A stretch of 64,000 bases of DNA from Helochares maculicollis. Its lineage: Eukaryota > Arthropoda > Insecta > Coleoptera > Hydrophilidae. The notes beneath the pieces are model-generated. The model searched no databases. It was not told where the DNA came from and saw nothing but the letters and a program-made list of their open reading frames with translations. The DNA lies in NCBI GenBank assembly GCA_033557835.1, contig JAWQRO010000013.1:1-64000 (forward strand). The letters are read 5' to 3'. The translations under genes and the position numbers were made by a program. Shown piece by piece: positions 51,801 through 62,981 of the stretch; position 1 is the stretch's first letter; the number at the start of each line of letters is the position of its first letter.

Positions 51801-54800
51801 TTTTCCCTGAAAATCAAGAAAATTAATTGCGGTCACTGGTCACTGGTCTTGGCGTTCTGCGAGAACAATATCGATTTCCATGATCGAATTTTATCATTGC
51901 CTCGGCTGACAGTGTCAATTATTGCATGTCTTTTTACCTTCATAAATTTGTATGAGAACATGTTGTCTCATTAAGATCTTGACAAAAACGATTGTGTTGA
52001 AAATTTGTTTTTGATGCTGAAAATGATGATGTACTAGCTTTTTCAAGAAAACGAAGGAGGTTGATAATAAATTCTGACAGTGAAAGCGATAGTGAGCAAC
52101 TGAATGATATATCAAATGTGACAAATACGGGACCATAAAGATGGTTTAGTCCACTAGGCCGTCAAAGAAGTATTATCCCATTTACGGAAATATCTGGTGT
52201 GAAGATTCCTTACTCAAGATTGGTAGCCCAAGGCAAACCTGAAGACTTTTACAAACTATTGATTCCTGACGAACTCTTTGATAAAATTGCCCTGGAGACC
52301 AATTTGTTTACCAAATAATCAATTGCAAAAGGGAAAAAATCTATTTCATGCTCAAATTGCTGGAAGCCTAGAAACAGATAAGAAATGAAAATATTTTTTT
52401 GGACTACTTTTATATGTTGGTCTAGTACGTGTTCGTAAAAATAGTACACTATTGGAGTGGAGGTAATATATTGGGGTAACCTATTCCTCCTACATTATTG
52501 AGTTGGAATAGATTCGAACCGATATTACGATATCTGCATTTTTCAATCATGAAAACATTGATCCCAGTGACCCTATTTGGAAAAATAATAGAACTTATTG
52601 ATGAGTTGAAAAATATTATACACCGCATGAATAATGCGTGGATGAGAGCATGGTACCATTCAGAGGAAGATTTGTTATGTTGCAGTTCAACAAGCAACAA
52701 AGACACAAGCATGGCATTAAATTACTTAAAATCTGCACAATACCTGGCTATACTTATAAATTGCAAATCTATTACGTAGAAAATACTAAAACAATCGATA
52801 ATTCACCTACGAACATTGTATTCTCCCTTTGCGAGGAGTTGTTGTATAAGGGTCAAAGCATTACAACTGATAACTTGTAGACTAGTTTACAATTGGCAAT
52901 TGAATTACTAAAAAATGATACACATTTATTTGGCGCAGTCGCTTGCCCACAAAAGTTATAGAAGAAACTTTATTGTGGTGAGTTTGTTGCCCAGGAGAAC
53001 AAGGACGGAATATTAGCGTTAAAATGGAAGGATAAGGGCGTTTTAATGCTATCTACTAAGTATTCCACGGAATTTGCTACAATAATCAGAAGGGGCAAAT
53101 CTGTAACAAAGCCAAAGATGGTTTTGGATTATAATAAAGTCAAAATTGCATTGGATACGAGTGACCAAATGGCATCATATTCAGCGCATTTAGAAAAACA
53201 ATAAAGTGGTACAGATAACTGGCGATTGAATTAACTTTAAATAATATAGAGGTAAACACTTACATAATGAGTCGTGAAACTATGGAAAATAAAATTTCGA
53301 TAGTGGAATTCAGAAGATTGTTGTTAGAGTATTTCTTTACTTCAGAAAAGGACGAAGTAGTCGATAAAAGGCCAAAAACACTCAAACCAGAACTAAAAAA
53401 GAAACTAGGAATGTTGGATCATCAAGATGTTTTTGCACAAGTTGCTACAAAGAATGAGTAAAAAAATTCGGCGGTAAAGTTGCGAAAAATAAGTGTGTAA
53501 GAGTGAATAGTTATTATGACCAATGTTTAAATGAACTGCATTTCTGTTGGAGCTGCTTCAACGAGCACATATACAAGTAAATTTCGAATATATTATTTAA
53601 CCGATTTTTCTTATTTGGGTTTGGCTAATATCCAATAACAAATGTCATTTATTTTAAAGAACCTAAATTTTTATTTGTTGCATATCTACTATTATTATCA
53701 ATTATGTACAATTATTATATATTGCAATTTGTTTGTAATGTTAAAAATATATATTTTCATTTATGATTAATTTGTTTGAATAAAATTTGTTTTTTGCAAA
53801 TTTTAGTTTTCCTCTTGATAAATTTCAAAGTACTGAAGTCCCAATTGAGAGTATTATTATAGAGCACCACTCCTGTCATTCTAGGCTACTAATACACACA
53901 AAGTATATGCATCAACGCTCAGGAAAGTATTGAATACATCTCTGACTGGAGGTCACCAGTGACCTACGTGGCACCATTGATTGAACATTACGAGTTCACC
54001 AGTGACCTAAATCACGTTCAATGTGTTAAGACAATAGGGTCGTTTTATTTGCATCAAGTAAAACCATTACTCTATGTGTTATAATAAATCCATTTTGCTT
54101 TACCTTTAATAAGCAAAGAATTAATCAATCTAGTTTGCTTTGTTCTGTTAACATTGCATTTACTGTTTATGAATATATGTTTTGAAGATCTCCAATTGCA
54201 TTGAAAACCCACATTTCGTTACTTACAAGTCAAGTTTTTTGACCTCTTATAAAACAAACCAACACTTTAATTATGCCTTCTATACTTTGTTCATGACTTT
54301 TTTTGGCACAACCATCTATAAAATTAAAAAAGAATGAATTGTTTTTGTTAACACAGTTACCACAATTTGGGACACTGAGGGTATATTTTAAAAATATACT
54401 TCTAAGATTTATTTTCTTTACAAATTTGCTAATTATAAATGTTTACTATGCCTAATGAATTTTGTTTGAATTAGTCATTAGTCTCTCAATTATTAGTGTA
54501 ATAGACAACAAAGTGGGAAATATTTTAGTTTGTCTACCAAAATTAACAATCCTGGACGTATATTATTTTAAATCGACACACTCAGTCTAACGATAGATAT
54601 ACAAATTAGAATGCAACCACAGACTACACCCATTGAATCAAACTTTAATACTTTATAATCACTTCGATATTAAATGTTATGTATGAAAATTGCAGGTTTG
54701 CGGGCAGAGAAGACCTACTATTGGAAATTCTAGCGAATCAAGGCCCAGTAGGTGCTGCTATAAATGCCAACTCTTGGCAGCACTATTTAGGAGGAATAAT

Positions 54801-55002
54801 TCAATATCACTGCAGCAGCTCCTACACCTATTTAAACCATGCTGTTCAAATAGTAGGATATGACCTAACTGCAAAAATACCTCACTACATTATACGAAAC
54901 TCCTGGGGAGAAAATTTTGGCAACGACGGCTACCTGTATCTAGCAATAGGAGAAAACCTTTGTGGAGTAGCCAATGAAGTAATTACACTAGAACTTGCAT
55001 GA
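48809..55002 (+). CDS. CTSO: cathepsin O-like papain-family cysteine protease
   Basis: Exons 48809-48997, 49389-50071 and 54696-55002 join in frame (donors AAG|GTAAGT and GAGAC|GTAAGT; acceptors TTTTCCACAG and AATTGCAG), giving 392 residues. A hydrophobic N-terminus (about residues 7-24) is a signal sequence or anchor, so the product should enter the secretory/lysosomal route. I prefer the ATG at 48809; an in-frame ATG at 48752 would add 19 residues ahead of the hydrophobic segment. The propeptide has an EYQRRLQIF...FSDLTPTEF inhibitor region. The mature domain keeps oxyanion Q195, nucleophile C201 in NCGACWAL, H339 in LNHAVQIVGYD and N359 in RNSWGENFG, plus the GCEGGD turn. The family hydrolyses proteins in lysosomes. 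Oddities: about 60 extra polar residues between propeptide and mature domain, and a piggyBac relic in intron 2. It converges on the SR gene downstream. All catalytic residues are present, so it is probably active. Confidence 0.93.
50170..50765. repeat. probable dispersed repeat with (GT)n core and hairpin head
   Basis: This block in cathepsin O intron 2 begins with a perfect inverted repeat TTACTATAC / GTATAGTAA (50214-50234, 3-nt loop). It continues through a conserved-looking segment to a (TG)n run at 50340-50358, and then has two copies of ACCGGAAGTG-like words (50604, 50715). A hairpin, a microsatellite and a tail with repeated CCGGAAGTG fits the microsatellite-bearing short mobile repeats common in arthropod genomes. 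Boundaries are approximate and the family is not identified. Confidence 0.45.
51688..54025 (+). mobile_element. piggyBac-like DNA transposon, complete ends, dead
   Basis: The element is 2338 bp. Both ends have the 11-bp terminal inverted repeat CACATTGAACG (51688-51698, and its complement at 54015-54025), flanked on each side by the piggyBac target duplication TTAA (51684-51687 and 54026-54029). Subterminal repeats of GGTCACTGGT lie inside both ends: 51831-51848 on the left, and, inverted, 53951-53964 and 53997-54007 on the right. The interior is a broken piggyBac transposase. It sits in the second intron of the cathepsin O gene in the same orientation as that gene. Intact TTAA copies show it moved by the normal mechanism and has not excised. 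Confidence 0.93.
51950..53580 (+). pseudogene. piggyBac transposase pseudogene (DDE_Tnp_1_7 type)
   Basis: Fragments in different frames match piggyBac transposase in order. First is an acidic N-terminal part with a RKRRR basic cluster (about 52040). Next is SWNRFEPILRYLHFS (52501). Then come DESMVPFRG...HKHGIKLLKIC with the first catalytic aspartate (52641), ITTDNL with the second (52858) and YNKVKIALDTSDQM with the third (about 53133-53172). Last is a C-terminal Cys/His cluster ending at a TAA at 53578-53580 (last residues HFCWSCFNEHIYK). In-frame stops occur just after TDNL and at several other points, and frame changes separate the fragments, so no functional enzyme can be made from this copy. 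The N-terminal limit is uncertain. Confidence 0.9.
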
Positions 55003-55180
55003 AAAATCTAATGTTCGTGAAGTAGAAAATACATCTAAAATTCAAAACCTCAAAATGCTCAAGATAGAAAGTAAATGAAAAACACAAACACAAAAAAAAT
55101 GAAGAATGCACCAACCATACAAAAATGTTCTACACTGAAATCGTTTACAAAAAAGTACACAATTCCTAAAACAAAGATTC

Positions 55181-55186
55181 AATAAA
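55181..55186 (+). terminator. cathepsin O poly(A) signal
   Basis: AATAAA lies 179 bp after the cathepsin O stop codon and is followed by T-rich sequence. It is 33 bp from the opposing poly(A) signal of the SR gene. Confidence 0.6.
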
Positions 55187-55218
55187 ACAAGAAAAAATAA
55201 TAACCACACTTGAAATAT

Positions 55219-55224
55219 TTTATT
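55219..55224 (-). terminator. SR-factor gene poly(A) signal
   Basis: On the minus strand this reads AATAAA, 152 bp past the stop of the SR gene. It is followed, in minus-strand direction, by AAGTGTGGTTATTATTTTTT, a good GU/U-rich downstream element. Confidence 0.65.
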
Positions 55225-55375
55225 TGGTCTCATAAAGTGAAAATACACCCAACATTAAAGTACAAAGAATTATTTGTAATATGCACGTTAATGAATCATT
55301 TAAACCGAGTGAATAACATTAAAAAAAAAAACATTAAAAATGAATCTGGTATTCATATACTTCTCTTCAACCATG

Positions 55376-58300
55376 TTAATAGCGGTGGCGGCGCCTGCTA
55401 CGTCTATCATAGTCATCGTACCTCCTCGAGGACCTCCGGTGTCTTCGGTCGTAATCTCTCTCATAATAGTAGTCTCGGTCCCTGTCTCTATTCCGTCTGT
55501 AATTTCGATCGTAGTGCGAATCATAACTAAAAATACTTTAAATCAGCACCATCTCAAGAAACCAGGACAATCAATCCCTATATCAAAAATTTGCTGCGTC
55601 CACACCATTCTCACCAATTATTTTTTTATCATACTATTTGGAAAGCCAGAACACTCCATTTAAAACGTTTAACCAAACCATATAAACAAACCATCATCCT
55701 GATAAATCACAAAGAACAATTAGGTCTAACTAAATTTATTAAAGAATATAACAGCAAATTAATGGTTTAGTACTTTTACTGGGTGGCTGTATAAAAAAAT
55801 AATGGTAAAAAATCTTGTCAGGCTTTTTCATGCGGATTTCTCAATATATAATTCAATTTTGACTCGATTTAAGGTAATAGTGTAGAGCAATTTTTTTTTA
55901 CTTCTAATAAGCTAAAAATAAATATACATAACAATTACAATTAGAATAAAACTGTGCTTTGAAAAATGGAATGATTTTTCTTTTTCGGCAGCTGCATGAG
56001 TGGAAATCGGTCATTATTATTAGTACTTCATAGAGTGTAAACGTCATTCAAGTATTAATGAGTAAGAATCAATTTCCGCCGCAGCTATGAACGAACGTAA
56101 ATACACTTTTGAACAAAAGTCCATTTAACGAGAATTTCTATTGAGAAATTAATTTTTTTCCTGATAGTTTGGTCATTTTAGAACAAGATTTTTAAGCATT
56201 TTTTCCACTTTTGTAAAACCAGCAATTTTTCACCAATTTTTAGGAACATTTTCATGATTTATTGCGTTCTTTTGATTGTTGATGGCTTCACCTAAAGCTA
56301 CCGATAACACTAATTAGAATATGAAAAGTAAAATAAATTACATTTTAATGGTTTGATAGGTGTAACATATAGGACATGTACTTACCTGGAAGAGTTGATG
56401 GCCAAAATATGCAATTAAACTGAATAGGAATCAGTTTGAAATTTCAAAATTGCAACAAAAGAGAAATCGGCATAAAAGTATATCTGGCAGAAGCAATTAT
56501 AAATTTGGAAGGATTTTAGCAGTGAACACGCAAAATATTTAAAACAAAATACACCACGCTGATGGAGCTCAAAACAGTATCTAAGGAGATTAGAAATACG
56601 GAGAGAATGTATGAAAGTAGAGCCAAACTAAGCTTGATATTCACCAAAAGAAGCAATAAAATCAATTGCAAATCACAAAAACTAACACATGTTTGTTTAT
56701 TAATTTTTATGTAAAGCTACTACCCACAGCAAAATAGTTTAAAAAGTGGAAAAAACTAGAATACTGACGTAATCGAGTTAATTATAGTAATTTTCAAGAG
56801 TAAATTGCTTTTATTATATTGCTAATGCAACTAGGTAAACAATTTAATTTCCTTTAAATGGTTTAAGACATCTCTACTGCCACCAATTTAATATAAGCTC
56901 GTAGCCTGCCGCTTGTATTAAAATTGTTTATTTCCTTTAGCTCAGATTGTACAAGGAACTGCTGCTTAATACTTTATAAAATGTACACGTATATATTTCA
57001 GTGAAGTGCTTTCAACTCGTTTTTGTTTTTACTTTCAACAATAATTAGTTTGTTTGCATGTAAATAATTGTTATCTCTTAGATAAGTTAACATCAGCAAT
57101 TAAGCTAGCTAGACAACTAAATATCATAAAGATGTTTGAAGAATCTAATGGTAAGTTCATCAGTGCTTTATTTAAAACCGTAAACAATTTATAGTTAAAA
57201 GTATGAAGCATGCAGTTTCTAGTTTAAATTTTTTTAAGGCAATCAAGATGTAATTTGAGTTTAGGCATTTCATTTTGTTGACATGATTCAATTGTTTTCA
57301 TTTTTTTCATATTTTTCATTTAAGTTGTACAAAAGTGCATTTAATGGGGTAATGACGGTGATTAAACAAAACAAAAATAAAAACAAAACCATACTAAAGC
57401 CCTTGTAAAGAAATAACGAAAAATAACAAAAAAAAGTAATTTAACAAAATTAGCCCCCAGAATTTGGCACTTACCGTCCTCCACCTCGTTCTCGTTTCTC
57501 CCCACCATTTAGTTCTGGACAGTCTCTGTAAAAATGGCCTGTATAACTGCATTGGTAACATCGCATATTTGGATTGAAGAAACTTCTACCAGAGCCTCGA
57601 GTCCTGGGTTTTGCATATGTGACACGGATGCGGCTGCCACATATTTCTCTGCAAAGAGATTCTTTCACTAATTTTTTACTTTCGTGCAATTTGACGAGCA
57701 AAACTTTTTCTATTATTTTTGAGCAATTATAAAATCAAATCTACTAACTTTATATAGTTGAAATTTTACAAACATAAATTGCTGACGGCATAAAACTGTT
57801 TTATAAACGCTAATAATTGTAGGGAAAACCAATACTCATTGATCAGCTGTAATTAATCATATTAATTTATACATCATGAGATGTAATAATTTATAATAAA
57901 CAAGCAAACAATAATCATTAAATAGTTTTGTACAACTGCGCAGTTCACACACCGACCCATATTGAGTTTTCCTAAATATCGATTGCCAATTCATAGAATA
58001 TTAACTAATGATTCCACTAAACAAATATAAGATTAGATTTAATCTCACAAGTCTTATTTGTTTCTCGGAATCAAAATACGTGATAATTTGTCTTTAACTT
58101 TATATGTAATTTATAAAACTTGTTAATACTATATATAAAAATATAAACTAGCTACTAATTTTGAATTACTTTCTATTTTTCCAAATTAGGTTTCGTTCAT
58201 TAAACAGTTTATGAAATAATTTATTCTGGCTGAATTTTTCCTAAATTAACTTTTTACTTAGTATAATTTCATGGAGCTGGCTGTAAGCCAATTATAAATA

Positions 58301-59609
58301 TGTTCAACTAACTGACAGCTTATACGAACATAATCCAATATGATACACGTGACTTCAATTGATCGATTCTTTTGTCCTAGTAAAACTAGGTTGTATTAAT
58401 ATTTGAATAAATGTAATTTCTGACAACACTCGTCATATTTTCTCATAATATTGATTTTTTCAACTGCCCCCAAAACATTGCATTTCTGTTTAGTCAGCTC
58501 TTATGCTCACATCGGCAAGTTAATTAGTTAAGTGTGTTCGGTCGATTTTTACAACCATACAATTTTATTTTAATTAATATTTATTAATTTAATTTATTAA
58601 GATTACATTTATATTAATTAAATCTGTATGGTCAAATATTGATATTTATTTCATACTACATATATATTTTTCTATACACTGAAGTTGGACATATTTGTAC
58701 CTTGTTGATTCAAAATTATTGTCTCCATATTTCGTCCATTTCAAAACTAACAAGCAAATGTACGAACATTATATTAAAAATTGTTAGAAGTTAGGGTTTC
58801 TAAATTAATTAATTGTCTTTGATGGGCTAAAAGGGAACACTAAATTTGAGGCAGTTTGTTTTGAATTTACAATTTGTCCGGACTATGCATTTAAAATAAA
58901 TAGGAAAGCAAATCCAATTACTGCAGGCACATAAAGTACACAATTCATTGTTTGACAAATAGAAAAGCATTAAGATCTTCTATATTGTTTGAAGCGAACA
59001 AATATATTCCTGCAATGAAGTTTAAATATTTCTAACTGCCTTTTAAAAATTGATTTAAAACAAGCGCCATCTATTAGATTATCAAATGAAGATAGCTCTG
59101 TGCAAAATGCAAGTGAAAATAAAAATGTTACTTCAAAATAGCCAGGGGATGAACCTTTCTATACAGATCATACGTTAGTCAATGAGTTCGTAGTATCAAA
59201 GCTGCCACTATTGACAACTGATTCTGCTCTTATTGTATAAAAACAAATTAAATAATCATACTCACGCTCCATCTGCTTCAGCTACTGCCTCAGCGGCGCA
59301 TTTCTTTTCTTTGAAAACAGCAAACCCAAAGCATGGCGAACTATTCGTCATCCAAACTTCTTTTAAGGGGCCAAACTGACTGAAGAACTTTTCAAGGTCC
59401 GACTTACGAACGTCGTCCCCAATATCTGCAATATGTAGTCTGTATCCATCATCCTTATCGCGGCTGGTGCTCCTGCTTCTGGACCTAGAGCGGGATTTGG
59501 AATAACTAGAGTTACTCTTGTCGCTCTTTTTGCTAGCTTTGCTGCTATTTGATGCACTCCTGCTGCGGCTCTTCCTCTCCGCCGGCGATTTTTGCTCCTC
59601 GTCCCTCAT
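55376..59609 (-). CDS. SR-family splicing factor with RRM and CCHC zinc knuckle (SRSF7/x16-like)
   Basis: Minus-strand exons 59609-59266, 57648-57475 and 55526-55376 join in frame (donors GTGAGT and GTAAGT; acceptors CTTTGCAG and ATTTTTAG), giving 222 residues. The first ATG in the open frame is at 59609. Order: an N-terminal Ser/Arg-rich segment (about 8-50); one RRM (about 57-128) with RNP2 LHIADI and RNP1-like CFGFAVFK (93-100); a CCHC knuckle C145-x2-C148-x4-H153-x4-C158; and an Arg/Asp/Tyr-rich tail with few RS pairs (173-222). RRM plus knuckle is the SRSF7/9G8 and fly x16 architecture, a nuclear splicing and mRNA-export factor. The RS segment before the RRM and the RD/RY tail are atypical, so the exact orthologue is left open. 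Introns are 1.6 and 1.9 kb; the second holds a candidate frameshifting exon. The gene is head-to-head with AMPK beta. Confidence 0.9.
56386..56419 (-). other. candidate 34-nt cassette (poison) exon in SR gene intron 2
   Basis: On the minus strand a pyrimidine-rich acceptor (GATTCCTATTCAG) is followed 34 nt later by a near-perfect donor (TTCCAG|GTAAGTA). Thirty-four is not a multiple of three: inclusion would shift the last exon and produce TTA-TGA within its first two codons, truncating the protein before the Arg-rich tail. SR genes commonly autoregulate through such exons. Use of this exon is inference. Confidence 0.45.
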
Positions 59610-60288
59610 TTTCACTGATCAGTTATAAAATGGTGTCAGATTTTAATAAAATGCGTTTTTCAGCCGAATAAACAACATTCACTTGTTTTCAAAACGGAAG
59701 TTGGTTGGTTTTTATCGAGCGACGCCTGCTGCGACTTCACAATCTAACTTGGTTGGGAACGGCTTTTCACCGATTTTATCGACTAACAACACATTTTTGT
59801 AGCGCCACCAAATGTAGAATGCGCGCTAACTACGCAGCAAATTCGCTGCTTAATAATTTATTTATTGATTCCACAAAACTAACTAAAACTCGCCGATAAT
59901 TATTAGAAACGCAGTGTCATCAAGGACAGGTTTGCCAATCGATAAGAGTTATGGCGTTGCCAACCACCTAACAACTTAGGCAGCGCCACCAACATGTAGC
60001 GCGAGATTCGAAGTCTAAATTGTAACAACATTCATTATAATTTACGACTACCACTAATGCCTAACCGTAATCGCTTGATTATTCCATTTTTCTTTCAGAT
60101 TAGTTATTTTGATTGGAAACAAACATAAATTGCTTAATCTTTTCGAACGTATTTGGCATCATTGCGAAATAATTTCGCAAACTGTCCGACTCGCTGTCAA
60201 ATGTCAAGTAGGCAATGTAAATATGGACGGTTGTGGTTAAAATATAATTTTTCAGCTTTATTTTACTGTTATTTGACTAATCGTTAAT
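59610..60288. promoter_or_regulatory. bidirectional promoter interval, SR factor / AMPK beta
   Basis: These 679 bp separate the two divergent start codons. They contain a DRE-type word AATCGATA (59937-59944) and TATCGA words at 59713 and 59777, typical of insect housekeeping promoters. Two direct copies of AGCGCCACC (59801-59809 and 59982-59990) are each followed by AA(C)ATGTAG. GC is higher than in the flanking introns. No TATA box is evident. Confidence 0.6.
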
Positions 60289-62635
60289 ATGGGGAATGCA
60301 GGAAGCGGAGGTGTCCCTAAGGAGAGGCAAAAGTCCGGCGAGACGGCCCCCTCGTCGCCTTGCAAGGAAGAACAGGCCTTTACTTTTGGCAAGAAACCAG
60401 AGCCTAAGTTGATTCTCCAGGGGTCTCAGGATGACGAAGAGCCTTATTTCACGAAGCCTGCAACTACGGAGAAGCCCCCTCGTGTTCGTGCCAACACTGT
60501 TTCTGAAGGGCAGAAGATAAACGTTAGTGATAAAACACCAACAGTGTTCCGTTGGGAAGGTATGTATGCATAACAAAGAATAGGCTTTATTAAGATTCAA
60601 TAACACATCCTAAAATATGGATTATTACCTAGGAAGTGATTTAGCGGTTCACAACCACAGTACGATATTCAAATTTTATTTTGGTGTATATCAGAAATAT
60701 CCAAATGCGGCCGGAGAGCTATATGCATTCCAATAATGGTTTTGGTGTGCTCCTCTAGCAGGTTTTTGGTGACAGCTAATTTTCAAAGTTTTAAACTACC
60801 TGACTGATAGTACTTACTATAACTGTAATGAGTTACTCAAGTATACATATAATTGCCGTGGATGCAACATATCTGTAAATCCTGAAGTTCACGTGCATCC
60901 TAATAGTGACTAAAGTCTCTTAATTGTCCTGGTGAAATATACAACATTTTTCAGTTCTACCTCATTAACTTCATCTTCGTCTAACTTTCTGGCACAAGGT
61001 TAAATGTGAAAAATAAAATTGTAGCAACATAGTCTGCAGTAATTAATTATTACTTTATCATGGAATCTTCTTCATGGCTCTATTCTCAGTCAATGTTATT
61101 AATTACTGTCATATATATCATGAATACAAATTAGTCTGTTTTTTTTTGGAGGAAAAGTGGTATTTATTTAAAAACGAAATTAAAGAGTTTAATCAAAGTA
61201 GTGTTCATCACTGATGACTATTTTTTCCCCACCTCTCGGGCAGTTTTTGAAGTTCATTTACAAAAAATGTTTCGTCATGAGAGCTAATCTAAATTTTAAG
61301 CTAGTTATAGATATTTGTAAAATAACTGCAACCTATAATCAAAAAGAAAACAAGCAGTAGAATATGAGGGGTGCAGTACAATATCCCACTTAATCGTTTC
61401 CAACTTTCATACAACATAAAGCCCTCATTGTTATGCAGAAGAAAAATTTTGTCATGTTTTTTAACATATTCTAATCGTTTACGTATTGTTGGGCTCAAAC
61501 GAATCAACTATAGCCCCGTATATTTGTGCTTATAACGTATTTGTCGAGTTTTTAGCATCTTATAATACATAACTCTCTTTTGGTCTTACCAGATACACAG
61601 CATGACCTTCGTATTAATAATATTTGGCTTTGGTGATGATGTTGAGGATGATCTGACCTGGCATAGTGTAGAAATAAATCACCTCTCAAGGAACCCTGTT
61701 AACTTTTGAATCATTCATAATGGCTTCAATTATACAGAAAGTACTTGTTAAGCCATTATGAATGTAGTTAAAACTCCTTTTCAATGCGTAATGCCATCAA
61801 TCATGTGTCACTGAAGTTTTTAGCTGTTCAACTTCATAGTACTTTTTATGTAAATATATGAATTATATTGTAATTCGATATGTATAGTCATATAAACATC
61901 ATTAATCTGCATGCAATATGAAAATACATATTGTTTGTTACTAACATATTTCAGGTGGTGGTCGTGATGTATTCATCAGTGGCACATTTACTGAATGGAA
62001 GACAATTCCCATGGTGAAAAGTCATGGAGATTTTGTAACTATAATCGACCTCCCAGAGGGGGAACACCAGTATAAATTTTATGTTGACGGAGAGTGGAAG
62101 AACGACCCAAGAATGAAAATGGTTGAAAATGACATGGGGAACAAAAACAACCTCATAAGTGTTAAAAAGTCAGACTTTGAGGTTTTCCAAGCTTTGGATA
62201 AAGACAGCGAAAGTGCCCCGCAATCACACCAGCATAGCCAAAAAGAGTATTCGCAAGAAATTCCGACGAATAAACCATGGGAGGAAGTGTCAGGGCCGCC
62301 CATTTTACCACCTCATTTGCTCCAAGTTATTTTGAATAAAGACACACCTTTATCAGTAAGTATTTTTGATTCAATATGTTAGAGATTAAATAAATTTATA
62401 AGCTTTGAATGAGTTCATTTGATCATAACTATTAAAAATTACATTGTTTGCCTATATATATTTGTAAGAAATGCTTTATAATTTTTAGTGTGAGCCAACT
62501 TTACTTCCTGAGCCAAATCATGTCATGTTGAACCACCTCTACGCTCTTTCTATTAAAGATGGTGTTATGGTTTTGAGTGCCACCCATAGATATCGCAAAA
62601 AATATGTCACCACGCTTCTGTACAAACCAATTTAA
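60289..62635 (+). CDS. alc: 5'-AMP-activated protein kinase (AMPK) beta subunit
   Basis: Exons 60289-60559, 61955-62355 and 62489-62635 join in frame (donors AAG|GTATGT and TCA|GTAAGT; acceptors ATTTCAG and ATTTTTAG), giving 272 residues, the usual length. The start MGNAGSGG has Gly2 for N-myristoylation. The carbohydrate-binding module (about 84-165) keeps W105, K131 and W138, the glycogen-binding residues, and S113 aligns with the mammalian Ser108 autophosphorylation site. The C-terminal alpha/gamma-binding domain begins near PWEEVSGPPILPPHLL and ends in the conserved RYRKKYVTTLLYKPI. The subunit scaffolds the cytosolic energy-sensing kinase and tethers it to membranes and glycogen. Introns are 1395 and 133 bp; the first holds nothing recognisable. 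It is divergent from the SR gene and convergent with NARS2. The fly orthologue is alicorn. Confidence 0.97.
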
Positions 62636-62981
62636 TTTTAGACGGCATTGTCCTGGATAACATTTAAACACTAATAATTAATAGCAAGAAAAAAAATTGA
62701 TATGTAAATGTATATTATATGCTGAAATATGCAATTGTTGTAGGTAGTTAGGTTAGGTTTAAAAAGATAAAACGAAATAAAAAGTGGAAATTTAACATGG
62801 CCATTTGTGTACATAGATTTGTTTTTCGCATAAAATATTAAATACATAATTATCACTACTTATATTCATTTATTATTATTTGTATTGTATTTATAAAATA
62901 TAAACAAATGATGGAATCTAATAAATAACGAGAAAATCAATTCTGGACTTAGCATTTTAAACCCTGCACTAAAATTTGGAC
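62636..62981. terminator. convergent 3' region between AMPK beta and NARS2
   Basis: 346 bp separate the two stop codons. Plus-strand AATAAA occurs at 62776-62781 and 62920-62925; minus-strand AATAAA (TTTATT on plus) lies at 62869-62874. If the distal plus-strand signal is used, the two 3' UTRs overlap. Confidence 0.6.

Noticed and set aside
59610..59615. Two extra codons (GTG-AAA) before the SR gene ATG
   Set aside because: GTG is not a normal eukaryotic start; the ATG at 59609 is the first.
62079..62303. 74-codon minus-strand frame inside AMPK beta exon 2
   Set aside because: Antisense shadow of a confirmed coding exon.
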